Source: PXAP01 sp964520585 (GTDB taxonomy: Bacteria > Bacteroidota > Bacteroidia > Bacteroidales > PUMT01). Taken from it: a DNA stretch of 64,000 bases. Positions 8,934 through 17,561 of the stretch are shown in pieces; within the stretch, counting starts at the first letter, position 1, and every line of letters starts with the position of its first letter. The DNA lies in the NCBI GenBank assembly GCA_964520585.1, contig CAZFOO010000009.1:8299-72298 (forward strand), written 5' to 3'. The notes beneath the pieces were generated by a model. It saw only the letters and a program-made list of their open reading frames with translations. It was not told where the DNA came from and did no database searches. The translations under genes and the position numbers were made by a program.

Positions 8934-10100
8934 TTACCGTGAAATGGGCTGGGAGTAATTGATCACATCTTTGCCGGTTATCTCTTTGTCGCACAGTATG
9001 ATAAGTCTCTCCAGCACATTTCTGAATTCTCTTATGTTACCTGTCCACTCTATATTCTTCAGTTCCTCAATAGCATCATCAGTTATTACTTTTCTTGGCA
9101 TTCCGTATTCATCGCAGATCTGATTTATAAAATATTCTGCCAGCAACGGAATATCTTCAAGCCTTTCATTCAGGGAGGGAACATGGATTAATATAACGCT
9201 GAGTCTGTGATAAAGGTCCTCACGGAACCGGCCGGCTTCAATTTCTTCCTTCATGTTTTTGTTGGTAGCGGCTATTATTCTTACATCCACCCTGATATCC
9301 TTGTCACTTCCTACAGGAGAAAGTTTGTTCTCCTGCAGAACCCTTAAAACTTTTGCCTGTGCCGAAAGACTCATATCGCCAATCTCGTCAAGAAAAATAG
9401 TGCCTTTGTCGGCTTGCTCAAATTTTCCTTTTCTCTCCTTGTGAGCTGATGTAAATGCACCTTTCTCATGTCCGAAAAGTTCGCTTTCGATCAGTTCGGA
9501 TGGTATAGCTGCACAATTGACTTCGATGAAGGGAAGGGAAGCACGGTTGCTTTTTTCATGCAGCCATCTGGCCACCAGCTCTTTGCCGGTACCGTTCTTC
9601 CCAGTTATCAATACTCTTGCGTCGGTAGGGGCAACACGGTCTATCATCTCTTTTACTTTTTGCATTGCCGGTGATTCACCTACCATCTCATAGGTTTTGC
9701 TGACTTTTCGCTTGAGAACCTTGGTTTCTGTTATCAGCTGTGATTTATCCAGTGCGTTCCTTATGGTAATAAGAAGCCTGTTGAGGTCAAGGGGTTTTTC
9801 TATGAAATCGTATGCTCCCTTCTTGATTGCCTCTACAGCCGTGTCTATATTGCCGTGACCGGAGATCATAATAACCGGGATGTCCCGTGCTTCTGACGTA
9901 ATATTGTCCAGAACTTCAATGCCGTCCATACCCGGCATTTTTATATCAAGAAGGACCACATCATATTGATTTTTCTTATAAAGCTCCAGCCCCTCCATCC
10001 CGTCTGATGCAATATCTATTTTATGTCTTTCGTATTCGAGGACTTCTTTGAGAGTATTCCTTATGCTTTTTTCATCATCAATTACAAGAATGTCGGCCAT
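8934..10100 (-). CDS. Sigma-54-type response regulator lacking a DNA-binding domain
   Basis: This protein has an N-terminal receiver domain with phospho-acceptor Asp52 (LLDIKMPGMDG) and Lys in the EKP motif, then a sigma-54 AAA+ domain with Walker A GKNGTGKE (about 167-174), Walker B GTIFLDEI (233-240) and an arginine finger region. The loop that contacts sigma-54 reads GAFTSA (214-219) instead of the usual GAFTGA. The protein stops at residue 388, just after the AAA+ lid, so the Fis-type helix-turn-helix of NtrC is absent. It may therefore act from solution, as reported for a few such activators. The ppx gene is 36 bases upstream and aspA 73 bases downstream in the same direction. The cognate kinase is not identifiable. 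Confidence 0.9.
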   Translation of the reverse strand: MADILVIDDEKSIRNTLKEVLEYERHKIDIASDGMEGLELYKKNQYDVVLLDIKMPGMDGIEVLDNITSEARDIPVIMISGHGNIDTAVEAIKKGAYDFIEKPLDLNRLLITIRNALDKSQLITETKVLKRKVSKTYEMVGESPAMQKVKEMIDRVAPTDARVLITGKNGTGKELVARWLHEKSNRASLPFIEVNCAAIPSELIESELFGHEKGAFTSAHKERKGKFEQADKGTIFLDEIGDMSLSAQAKVLRVLQENKLSPVGSDKDIRVDVRIIAATNKNMKEEIEAGRFREDLYHRLSVILIHVPSLNERLEDIPLLAEYFINQICDEYGMPRKVITDDAIEELKNIEWTGNIREFRNVLERLIILCDKEITGKDVINYSQPISR

Positions 10101-10136
10101 TTTACAGAATAATTTAGATCAGCAGGATGACTTTTT

Positions 10137-11090
10137 CTACTGCTGCAGTGATTCAATATGTTGTTTCATAATCTCAACAACGGCACCCTCTTTCAATGCG
10201 TAATCAGATTGTATCAGCAGATCAGTATTTAATCTGCGGGCAATAAAATTAACAAAAATCCCTGCAATAACAATCATCTCAACTCTCATCGGATCCATCC
10301 CTTTCATGGCAGATCTTTCAACGGCTGTCGAATTAATGAGTAAGCTGTACAACCGGGAAAATTCATCAGATGAAAACTCGAAGCTGGGTTTATTTCTGTT
10401 AATGCCGGCAAGATTTTTTTCATCCAGTGCCATCAGAAGGTTCCTGAATGTGTCGAAGGATCCGGAGGATCCAATTATTGATGCAGGTTTATGGATAATA
10501 GAAGCTTCAAAAAAGCTTCCTAGCGTATGAGAGATGTAATTTTCAATGGCGACTATTTCATCCTGTTCTATTGGATCGGAGGGTTTGAATTTTTCCAGTA
10601 AACGTGCCATACCCAAAGGGAAACTCTTCTTCCAGTATATTTTATCGTTGTCAGCTATTATCAGTTCGTTGCTTCCTCCCCCTATATCAATTATAAGATT
10701 TTTTTCCCCTTCCATATTCACCACCTGTTTAACTCCGAGGTATATGAGCTCTGCTTCCTTGTCCCCCGATATTACCCTGACCCCAATGTTAAATTTCCTG
10801 GAAACTGCATTTATAAATTCTGTACCGTTAGCTGCAGAACGGATCGCAGATGTTGCAAAAGCATGAACCTCCATTACCCGGTAACTTCCGATAGTTTTCA
10901 TATGATTCCCGATAGCTGACAAGCCACGTTCAAAAGCTTCGGGACTTATCATATTGCTGTTTATGCCTTCTTTCCCGAGCATGACCGGTTCTTTGCTGCT
11001 TAATATAAATTTAACCTTATTATCAGCAGTTAATTCGGTTATCAGAAGATTAAATGTGTTGGTGCCAAGATCGATGATTGCCGTTCGCAT
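10137..11090 (-). CDS. Ppx/GppA-family exopolyphosphatase
   Basis: The family hydrolyses polyphosphate from the end or removes the 5' gamma phosphate of pppGpp. The protein opens MRTAIIDLGTNTFNLLI, the conserved phosphate-binding segment of the ASKHA fold, and has a second one, LIIDIGGGSNELI, near residue 130. The start at 11090 gives 317 residues and the canonical N-terminus; an in-frame ATG at 11135 would add 15 residues that resemble nothing in the family. At this length it is the short, two-domain form without the C-terminal HD-like domain of E. coli Ppx. It is followed after 36 bases by the response regulator gene and preceded by a terminator that isolates it from the ABC genes. Confidence 0.88.
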   Translation of the reverse strand: MRTAIIDLGTNTFNLLITELTADNKVKFILSSKEPVMLGKEGINSNMISPEAFERGLSAIGNHMKTIGSYRVMEVHAFATSAIRSAANGTEFINAVSRKFNIGVRVISGDKEAELIYLGVKQVVNMEGEKNLIIDIGGGSNELIIADNDKIYWKKSFPLGMARLLEKFKPSDPIEQDEIVAIENYISHTLGSFFEASIIHKPASIIGSSGSFDTFRNLLMALDEKNLAGINRNKPSFEFSSDEFSRLYSLLINSTAVERSAMKGMDPMRVEMIVIAGIFVNFIARRLNTDLLIQSDYALKEGAVVEIMKQHIESLQQ

Positions 11091-11143
11091 TTTTTTTATA
11101 AATGTAATAAGACCTTTAGAGATGGAGCATTGCATTTATTAAC

Positions 11144-11175
11144 AAAAAACCGGCACTATAGTTCATAAGTGCCGG
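11144..11175 (-). terminator. Intrinsic terminator after the ABC-2 permease gene
   Basis: On the minus strand CCGGCACT pairs with AGTGCCGG (8 bp, 10-base loop) and is followed by TTTTTT. It lies 25 bases after the permease stop codon and upstream of ppx. Confidence 0.88.
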
Positions 11176-11199
11176 TAGAGTAACAGGTTAAGGTTGTTA

Positions 11200-12549
11200 T
11201 TAACTTTTATATCTGAGCCATTTCCACAACTCACGGTAATTAACCTTTTTCCCGTACATAAGTATACCGGTGCGGTAAATCTTGCCGGCAAGCCATGTGG
11301 TAAATATAAAGGCCGCAATAAGTAATCCCGCTGAAAGTGCAACTTCCCAAAGAGGTACTCCGAACGGAATACGTGCCATCATTATCACAGGAGAAGTGAA
11401 AGGTATTACCGAAAACCAGAATGCTATAGCTCCGTCCGGATTCATTATTGCATTCATCATAACGATGATAGATATTATCAGGGGTACGGTAATGGGCAGC
11501 ATAAACTGCTGTGTATCCGTTTCACTGTCAACTGCAGAACCGATGGAGGCAAAAAGTGATGCGTAAAGCAAGTACCCTCCAAGAAAATAGAAGAGAAATG
11601 CGCCTAACATTATTCCGAAGTTAATGGCGCCCAGAGAAGAGAATATTTCTCTGAATTTTTCGGTATTTCCCTCTTCAATTGGCTGGGATTGTTGGAGTGT
11701 GCCAGAAGAGAACATATCTTCCACAACAATATTCTCTGAAGATGGTGTCATAAGATCGGGGAATAAAAACTGCTGGGTAACAGTTATTATTGTAAAACTC
11801 AATATGACCCATAAAAGGAACTGGGTAAGTCCAACAAGCCCTATCCCGACTATCTTACCAAGCATTAACTGAAAAGGTCTGACCGATGATACAATTATCT
11901 CAACAACACGGGAGGACTTCTCTTCAATTACTCCTCTCATGACCTGTGCTCCGAAAATAAAGATAAAGAAATATATCAGGAACCCCCCGAGGTACCCTAC
12001 GATCATTGCCACCTCAGAATGGCTTTCTTTTTCTCCTCCGTCATCCTGCCATACAATGGTGCGTATATTGACACTGGTTTTGATGGAAGCCAGTATTTCA
12101 TCCAGATTATTAATGTCATAGGCAGCAAGTTTTTGCCTTTCAAGTTCTTTTTCGATTGCATTGGCTATATGCATTCTTATGTTCATGCCGGGCTGCCTGT
12201 CCGACATCAGCTGGATAGCAGAAGGTGTCGATGTTACGATGTGTGCTATGTATAATACTGCATAATAGTCGGTTTCATGAAAGGATTCCCTTATCTCTTT
12301 AACGCTGGTATTTTCAAGATATTCGAATTTCAGGTATTCGGTTTCGGGTATTTCATTTATGAATAATTTTGAGCTGTCAATCACCGCAACAACCCGTACT
12401 TCATTGTCCTCTACCGAGGCCAGCCATGCTGGTCCGATTGCTATTGCAGCAAAAAGCAGGGGGCCCAGCAGAGTCATTATTATAAACGATTTCTTTTTTA
12501 TTCTTGAAAAGAACTCCCTGCCAATAATCAATGAACTTTTACTTTGCAT
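11200..12549 (-). CDS. ABC-2 type transporter permease (NatB-like)
   Basis: A 449-residue protein with one N-terminal membrane segment after IGREFFSRIKKKSFIIMTLLGP, a long extracytoplasmic domain (about 45-180), then five or six membrane segments in the C-terminal half. This is the topology of NatB/YhaP-type ABC-2 permeases. The EEKSSRVVEIIVSS motif between the second and third membrane segments is typical of the family, which exports sodium ions, drugs or peptides. It starts 14 bases after the ATPase gene, so the two form one exporter. An intrinsic terminator closes the unit. The substrate cannot be told from sequence. Confidence 0.87.
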   Translation of the reverse strand: MQSKSSLIIGREFFSRIKKKSFIIMTLLGPLLFAAIAIGPAWLASVEDNEVRVVAVIDSSKLFINEIPETEYLKFEYLENTSVKEIRESFHETDYYAVLYIAHIVTSTPSAIQLMSDRQPGMNIRMHIANAIEKELERQKLAAYDINNLDEILASIKTSVNIRTIVWQDDGGEKESHSEVAMIVGYLGGFLIYFFIFIFGAQVMRGVIEEKSSRVVEIIVSSVRPFQLMLGKIVGIGLVGLTQFLLWVILSFTIITVTQQFLFPDLMTPSSENIVVEDMFSSGTLQQSQPIEEGNTEKFREIFSSLGAINFGIMLGAFLFYFLGGYLLYASLFASIGSAVDSETDTQQFMLPITVPLIISIIVMMNAIMNPDGAIAFWFSVIPFTSPVIMMARIPFGVPLWEVALSAGLLIAAFIFTTWLAGKIYRTGILMYGKKVNYRELWKWLRYKS

Positions 12550-12563
12550 TTTATAAAGGATTT

Positions 12564-13502
12564 TTACAGGCTTTGATCAGCCGGGACTTTTTGTTGATTC
12601 ACCATATCAATAAATATATCATTCATACCCGGTATCTCCTCGGTAAATGAGGTTATATGAAAATGGGGCAGGAGCATATTAAGAAGCACATTATCGGTGC
12701 TCTGGCTGTGAATTTTTATGCGGGCGGTATGGCCAGCCGGTGTTCTTTGCAGATCTAGTACTTCGTAATCGGGGCTAAGTATACCATCCAGTTTTTCCGG
12801 GTCTCCCTGAAATCCAATGCGGTAAATATCAAGCTTGAACTGTTGCCTTATTTTGTTTACCTCGCCGCTGATGATTGCTTCTGAATTATTGATAAGTGTT
12901 ATGTGGTCACAAAGTTCCTCCACCGAAGACATATTGTGGGTGGAAAAGATTATTGTAGCACCCCTGTCCCTGAGCCCGGTTATCTCATTTTTCAGCATTT
13001 TCGTGTTTATGGGGTCAAATCCGCTGAACGGCTCATCAAAAATAAGCAGTTCCGGCTCATGCAGTATAGTGATAATAAATTGGACCTTTTGCTGCATTCC
13101 CTTGGAAAGCTCCTCTACTTTTTTATTCCACCAGGATTGTATTTCAAATTTTTCAAACCAGTATTTAAGACGTTTTAAGGCTGTCTTTTTGTCCAGACCT
13201 TTTAACCGGCCAAAATAAAGTGCCTGTTCCCCGACTTTCATTTTTTTATACAGGCCTCTTTCTTCGGGCATGTAACCGATACTGTGAATATCATCGGATC
13301 TTAAACGGCGTCCCCTGAAATAGAGTTCTCCGGTATCGGGAGCTGTTATCTGGTTTATTATCCGTATCAGGGTTGTTTTGCCGGCACCATTTGGCCCAAG
13401 TAGCCCGTATATACTTTTATGGGGTACGTTAATATCAACATTACTGAGAGCTTTGTGATTAATAAAGCTTTTGGTAATGTTTCTGGCTGTAAATAATTCC
13501 AT
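12564..13502 (-). CDS. ABC transporter ATP-binding protein (NatA-like)
   Basis: The chosen start gives MELFTARNITKSF, the usual beginning of these ATPases, and 312 residues; an upstream in-frame ATG at 13544 would add 14 unlike residues. Walker A is GPNGAGKTT, the ABC signature is degenerate (LSKGMQQKVQ, as in NatA/DrrA), Walker B is LLIFDEPFSGFDP and the H-loop is STHNMSS. A C-terminal extension of about 80 residues follows, typical of ATPases that pair with ABC-2 permeases. It is cotranscribed with the permease gene 14 bases downstream and follows dnaJ by about 60 bases. Confidence 0.9.
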   Translation of the reverse strand: MELFTARNITKSFINHKALSNVDINVPHKSIYGLLGPNGAGKTTLIRIINQITAPDTGELYFRGRRLRSDDIHSIGYMPEERGLYKKMKVGEQALYFGRLKGLDKKTALKRLKYWFEKFEIQSWWNKKVEELSKGMQQKVQFIITILHEPELLIFDEPFSGFDPINTKMLKNEITGLRDRGATIIFSTHNMSSVEELCDHITLINNSEAIISGEVNKIRQQFKLDIYRIGFQGDPEKLDGILSPDYEVLDLQRTPAGHTARIKIHSQSTDNVLLNMLLPHFHITSFTEEIPGMNDIFIDMVNQQKVPADQSL

Positions 13503-13561
13503 TTGATATTTTTTGTTATTAACCGTCGGAGCATTGAAGACCAAATTACAAAATAATCCGG

Positions 13562-14707
13562 TTATTCAAAATAACTTTTCATCCTTTCAAAGAAACTTTT
13601 ATCCTCTTTGCTGGGCTTAGGTTCAAAGTTTTCGGAATTCCTGAATTTTTCCAGTATGCCGGCTTCTTCTTTTGAAAGGTTTTTTGGCGTCCATACATGG
13701 ATATTTACCAGCAGGTCTCCGTTTCCATATCCATTGAGCTCCGGCAATCCTTTACCCCGGAGACGCAGTATTTTACCGGGCTGTGTGCCTGGTTCAATTT
13801 TTATTTTTACTTTTCCCTGGATGGTAGGTACCTCTACCGGTACACCAAGGGCAGCATCGGGAAAGCTCAGGTAGAGGTAATAGATGAGATCATTACCATC
13901 CCTTTTCAACTCGGGATGTTTTTCTTCTTCGATAACTACGAGCAAGTCGCCGTTAATACCACCTCTTCTCGCAGCATTTCCTTTGCCGGCAACCGACATT
14001 TGCATTCCTTCTGTGACGCCTGCCGGGATATTGAGGGTAACTACTTCGGTTTCTTTTACAATACCTTCACCGTAGCAGGAATCACATTTACTGGTTATTG
14101 TTTTACCTTCGCCTCCGCAGGCCGGGCAGGTTGATGTGGTCTGCATTTGACCCAGGAAGGTATTCGAAACTCTTGTTACCTGCCCTGTACCGTGGCAGGT
14201 GGAACAATCACTGAAAGCAGTTCCGTTTTTTGCCCCTGTTCCGTCACAAGTTTTGCATGCAACATATTTGCTCACCCTTATCTTCTTTTCTGCTCCATTG
14301 GCAATATCTTTCAGGGTAAGTTTAACCTTTACCCTCAGATTGGACCCTTTATTCACTCTGCGTCCCCTGCCACCACCGGAAAAACCTCCGAAGCCGCCGA
14401 AACCTCCTCCGAAAATATCACCAAAGTGGCTGAATATATCCTCAACTGTCATTCCTCCCCCGCCGAAGCCTCCTGCTGCTCCTTCGACACCGGCATGCCC
14501 GTATTGGTCGTAACGTGCTCTTTTTTGTTCGTTGCCAAGAACTTCATAAGCTTCTGCAGCTTCCTTGAACTTTTCTTCAGCAGAAGGGTCGCCCGGATTC
14601 TTGTCCGGGTGATAGCGGAGTGCTTTCTTCCTGTAAGCCGATTTGATTTCAGCCTGTGTTACATCCCTCTTTAAATCAAGTATTTCGTAATAATCTCTCT
14701 TCGCCAT
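13562..14707 (-). CDS. dnaJ: Chaperone protein DnaJ
   Basis: DnaJ delivers unfolded clients to DnaK and stimulates its ATPase. The 381-residue protein has an N-terminal J domain with the HPD triad in YHPDKNPGD, a Gly/Phe-rich linker (about 75-115), a zinc-binding region with four CxxCxGxG-type repeats (CKTCDGTG, CSTCHGTG, CPACGGEG, CDSCYGEG) and the C-terminal substrate-binding barrels. All domains are complete. It lies 38 bases after grpE in the same direction, the usual grpE-dnaJ pair. dnaK is not in the window, and no CIRCE element was recognised upstream of grpE. Confidence 0.97.
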   Translation of the reverse strand: MAKRDYYEILDLKRDVTQAEIKSAYRKKALRYHPDKNPGDPSAEEKFKEAAEAYEVLGNEQKRARYDQYGHAGVEGAAGGFGGGGMTVEDIFSHFGDIFGGGFGGFGGFSGGGRGRRVNKGSNLRVKVKLTLKDIANGAEKKIRVSKYVACKTCDGTGAKNGTAFSDCSTCHGTGQVTRVSNTFLGQMQTTSTCPACGGEGKTITSKCDSCYGEGIVKETEVVTLNIPAGVTEGMQMSVAGKGNAARRGGINGDLLVVIEEEKHPELKRDGNDLIYYLYLSFPDAALGVPVEVPTIQGKVKIKIEPGTQPGKILRLRGKGLPELNGYGNGDLLVNIHVWTPKNLSKEEAGILEKFRNSENFEPKPSKEDKSFFERMKSYFE

Positions 14708-14745
14708 TACTGGTTATCTCTTTAATGATCTTAAAATTATTTCTT

Positions 14746-15378
14746 CTATTCTCCCACAACTACTTTAGCGTATCTGATTACTGTATCATTCATCAGGTAG
14801 CCTTTTTCAATCACATCCACTATTTTCCCCTTATCCTTCTCAGTGGGAGCCGGAATCTTGGTCACTGCCTCATGAAGATCTGTATCAAATTCTGCTCCTG
14901 TTGCCTTAATCTCCTTAACTCCCTTCCGGGAGAGGAAATCCTTGAATTTTCCATAGATGAGCTCAATTCCTTTTTTCATGGCATCAATGTCAGTGACATT
15001 ATCCATGGCATCAACGGCACGGTCCAAATCATCGACTACCGGCAGCAGTCCTGTAATAATGTCGGCTCCTGCCATTTTGGTGAGATCTGCTTTTTCCCTT
15101 AAGGTACGTTTCCTGTAATTATCATATTCGGCTGCAAGTCTGAGATACCTGTTCTCCTGCTCTCTGACTTTTTCTTCAAGAATCAAAAGCGGATTCTCCT
15201 CTTCCTGTTCAAATCCGGTTTCCTGTTCAAATCCCGGATTTGTTTCCTGATCCGGATTTGTTTCCTGATCCGGATTTGCTTCAGATTGGTTGCCCGCTTC
15301 TTCAGGCCTGTTATCAAGGGACTCTTCTTTTATCTTTTCAGCATGTTTTTTTGAGTCGTCTTTTCTTTTTTTTACCAT
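14746..15378 (-). CDS. grpE: Nucleotide exchange factor GrpE
   Basis: GrpE releases ADP from DnaK. The 210-residue protein has an acidic, low-complexity N-terminus (about 1-65) with a repeated NPDQET/GFEQE motif, a long helix (LEEKVREQENRYLRLAAEYDNYRKRTLREK) and the C-terminal beta domain ending VIEKGYLMNDTVIRYAKVVVG, a clear GrpE signature. The N-terminal repeats come from short tandem duplications in the DNA. It is followed by dnaJ after 38 bases, so both are one transcript. The 150-base leader has GGCAT/ATGCC and CCGG-rich inverted repeats but no recognisable heat-shock operator. Confidence 0.95.
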   Translation of the reverse strand: MVKKRKDDSKKHAEKIKEESLDNRPEEAGNQSEANPDQETNPDQETNPGFEQETGFEQEEENPLLILEEKVREQENRYLRLAAEYDNYRKRTLREKADLTKMAGADIITGLLPVVDDLDRAVDAMDNVTDIDAMKKGIELIYGKFKDFLSRKGVKEIKATGAEFDTDLHEAVTKIPAPTEKDKGKIVDVIEKGYLMNDTVIRYAKVVVGE

Positions 15379-15528
15379 ATTTAAAAATGTTGTTAAATGT
15401 TTAAGATAACGGGTTTATGTCCCGGACAAATACCGGACCAGAATGCTCCGGGCGACATTTTGGCATAATATGATATGCCGGGACATTTTTGAAGTTAATA
15501 TTCCGGTAAATCTGCCAGATTGTCCCAA

Positions 15529-16104
15529 TTAATCAAGATGCTCGTAAAGGGCTTCCATAATAAGATCTCCACTGAGATTCTTCGCTATAATTACGCCGTC
15601 ACCATCAATAAGGAAACTTGCAGGAATGCTCCTTACCTGGTACATTGCAGCGGGGACGGAATTCCAGCCCTCAAGGTCACTGACGTGATTATCCCAGTCC
15701 AGCTGGTCATCTTTTATGCCGCTGAGCCAGGCTTCCCTGGATTTATCAAGTGATACTGAATAGAAGGTGAAGCCGCTGCCGTTAACAAATTCCCTGTCCC
15801 TGAACTGAAGCCAGGCTGCTACTTTTGAGGGATTGCCCCTGCGGCATGGGCCGCACCATGAGGCCCAGAAGTCTATCATGACCATGCTGCCTCTTAATGA
15901 GGATAAGGAGATCCGTTCACCGTCGGGGGATTCAAATTCCAGTTGTGGTGCCGTATCTCCCAAATCAATTCCTATCTTGCCTGTAGGTTTTACCGCTGTT
16001 TCCATTACAGGGGAAGCGGACTCTCCTGGACGCAGATTACTGTATATCAGAAACACTAAAAGCAGAGCAAGTACTGCTCCGCCGGCTATTTTTAAAGATC
16101 TCAT
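15529..16104 (-). CDS. TlpA/ResA-like membrane-anchored thioredoxin
   Basis: The 191-residue protein has a single N-terminal hydrophobic anchor (about 7-22) and a periplasmic thioredoxin fold. The redox motif is WCGPC with Cys84 and Cys87 in DFWASWCGPCRRGNP, and the cis-Pro loop is SIPASFLID. The preceding GDTAPQLEF element is typical of the AhpC/TSA-TlpA group. Such proteins reduce disulfides in exported proteins, for example during cytochrome c maturation; the real partner is unknown. It is transcribed with its own TATCTTTG promoter element and ends 150 bases before grpE. Confidence 0.88.
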   Translation of the reverse strand: MRSLKIAGGAVLALLLVFLIYSNLRPGESASPVMETAVKPTGKIGIDLGDTAPQLEFESPDGERISLSSLRGSMVMIDFWASWCGPCRRGNPSKVAAWLQFRDREFVNGSGFTFYSVSLDKSREAWLSGIKDDQLDWDNHVSDLEGWNSVPAAMYQVRSIPASFLIDGDGVIIAKNLSGDLIMEALYEHLD

Positions 16105-16133
16105 CTTTAGGATTTATTTTTTTTAATAATCTG

Positions 16134-16141
16134 CAAAGATA
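16134..16141 (-). promoter_or_regulatory. -7 promoter element (TATCTTTG) for the TlpA-like gene
   Basis: On the minus strand TATCTTTG is an exact TAnnTTTG match ending 29 bases before the start codon, which would give a leader of about 20 bases. The -33 region is T-rich but lacks a clean TTG. Confidence 0.5.
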
Positions 16142-16158
16142 AACATAAATTATTAAAG

Positions 16159-17466
16159 TCAGGGAAGTCTCTTTATCCTTGCGCCAATTTCATTTAACCG
16201 GTCATCAATTCTCTGGTAGCCCCTGTCTATTTGTTCGATATTATTTATTATGCTGGTTCCCTCGGCAGACATTGCTGCAATCAGCAGGGCCACACCCGCC
16301 CTGATATCCGGAGAGACCATGTTCATGCCTCTTAACCGGAATTGTTTATTGAGTCCGATTACTGTAGCCCTGTGGGGATCGCATAGAATTATCTGAGCTC
16401 CCATATCCATGAGTTTATCTACAAAGAAGAGCCTGCTTTCAAACATTTTCTGGTGGATGAGAACACTGCCTTTGGCCTGGGTTGCAACAACAAGGAACAC
16501 GCTTAGCAGATCGGGTGTCAGGCCCGGCCATATAGCATCGGCAATTGTCATTATTGAACCATCAATGTAAGTTTCAATTTCGTATGATGACTGGGCAGGA
16601 ATGTAAATGTCATCTTCCCGGCGTTCAAGCTTAATGCCAAGGCGTCTGAAAGCATCGGGTATTATTCCGAGATTATCATAAGAGACATTTTTAATGGTTA
16701 TTTCCGATTCGGTCATCGCTGCCATTCCTATAAAACTGCCTATTTCGATCATGTCTGGAAGAATCCGGTGTTCCGTGCCACCTAAATATCCAACACCTTC
16801 AATTGTCAGCAGGTTGGATCCGACACCGCTGATTTTAGCACCCATCCTGTTGAGCATTTTGCAAAGCTGTTGAAGGTAAGGCTCACATGCAGCATTATAA
16901 ATAGTTGTTGTTCCTTTAGCCATTGCTGCTGCCATAACTATATTTGCCGTGCCGGTAACGGAAGCTTCGTCCATCAGCATGTATGACCCTTTGAGATTGC
17001 TTCCTTCTACACGGTAAAAATCATTTTTCTGGTCATATTCAAACTTTGCCCCCAGCTTCATGAAGCCGATAAAATGAGTATCAAGCCTTCGGCGCCCTAT
17101 TTTATCTCCGCCGGGTTTAGGCATATATGCCAGTCCGAAGCGCGCAAGCAGGGGACCGATGATCATTACTGAACCTCTTAATCCCGATGCCCTTGTCCTG
17201 AAATCATCAGTCAACAGATATTCTGGATCAACCTTATCGGCTGTAAACTCATATTTTCCGGATCCCTGCTTATCAACATTTACCCCCAGGTGCTGGAGAA
17301 GTTCTATGAGCCTGATGACATCAAGTATCTCAGGGATATTGCGGACAGTAACCTTCTCCGGCGTGATAAGACATGCGGAAATTATTTGCAGTGCCTCGTT
17401 CTTGGCACCCTGGGCTGTTAGTTCCCCTTTAAGGGAGTATCCTCCCTGGATCTCAAATGAAGCCAT
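16159..17466 (-). CDS. murA: UDP-N-acetylglucosamine 1-carboxyvinyltransferase MurA, Asp-type active site
   Basis: MurA transfers enolpyruvate from PEP to UDP-GlcNAc, the first committed step of peptidoglycan synthesis. The 435-residue protein has the family N-terminus with the GAKNEAL loop (Lys22, Asn23) and two repeated inside-out barrel domains. The catalytic loop reads PGGDKIGRRRLDTH: the residue equivalent to E. coli Cys115 is Asp121. An Asp here is known to keep activity but prevent covalent modification by fosfomycin. The gene follows the DUF4290 gene by 95 bases in the same direction and probably shares its promoter. Confidence 0.95.
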   Translation of the reverse strand: MASFEIQGGYSLKGELTAQGAKNEALQIISACLITPEKVTVRNIPEILDVIRLIELLQHLGVNVDKQGSGKYEFTADKVDPEYLLTDDFRTRASGLRGSVMIIGPLLARFGLAYMPKPGGDKIGRRRLDTHFIGFMKLGAKFEYDQKNDFYRVEGSNLKGSYMLMDEASVTGTANIVMAAAMAKGTTTIYNAACEPYLQQLCKMLNRMGAKISGVGSNLLTIEGVGYLGGTEHRILPDMIEIGSFIGMAAMTESEITIKNVSYDNLGIIPDAFRRLGIKLERREDDIYIPAQSSYEIETYIDGSIMTIADAIWPGLTPDLLSVFLVVATQAKGSVLIHQKMFESRLFFVDKLMDMGAQIILCDPHRATVIGLNKQFRLRGMNMVSPDIRAGVALLIAAMSAEGTSIINNIEQIDRGYQRIDDRLNEIGARIKRLP

Positions 17467-17561
17467 ATTAAAATGAAATTTTGGTTTAGCTGAAGTATTT
17501 AGAATGCTTATTACCGGCTTTGATGAGAATTGTCATTTTACCAAGGGAAAGTCGTAAGGTT

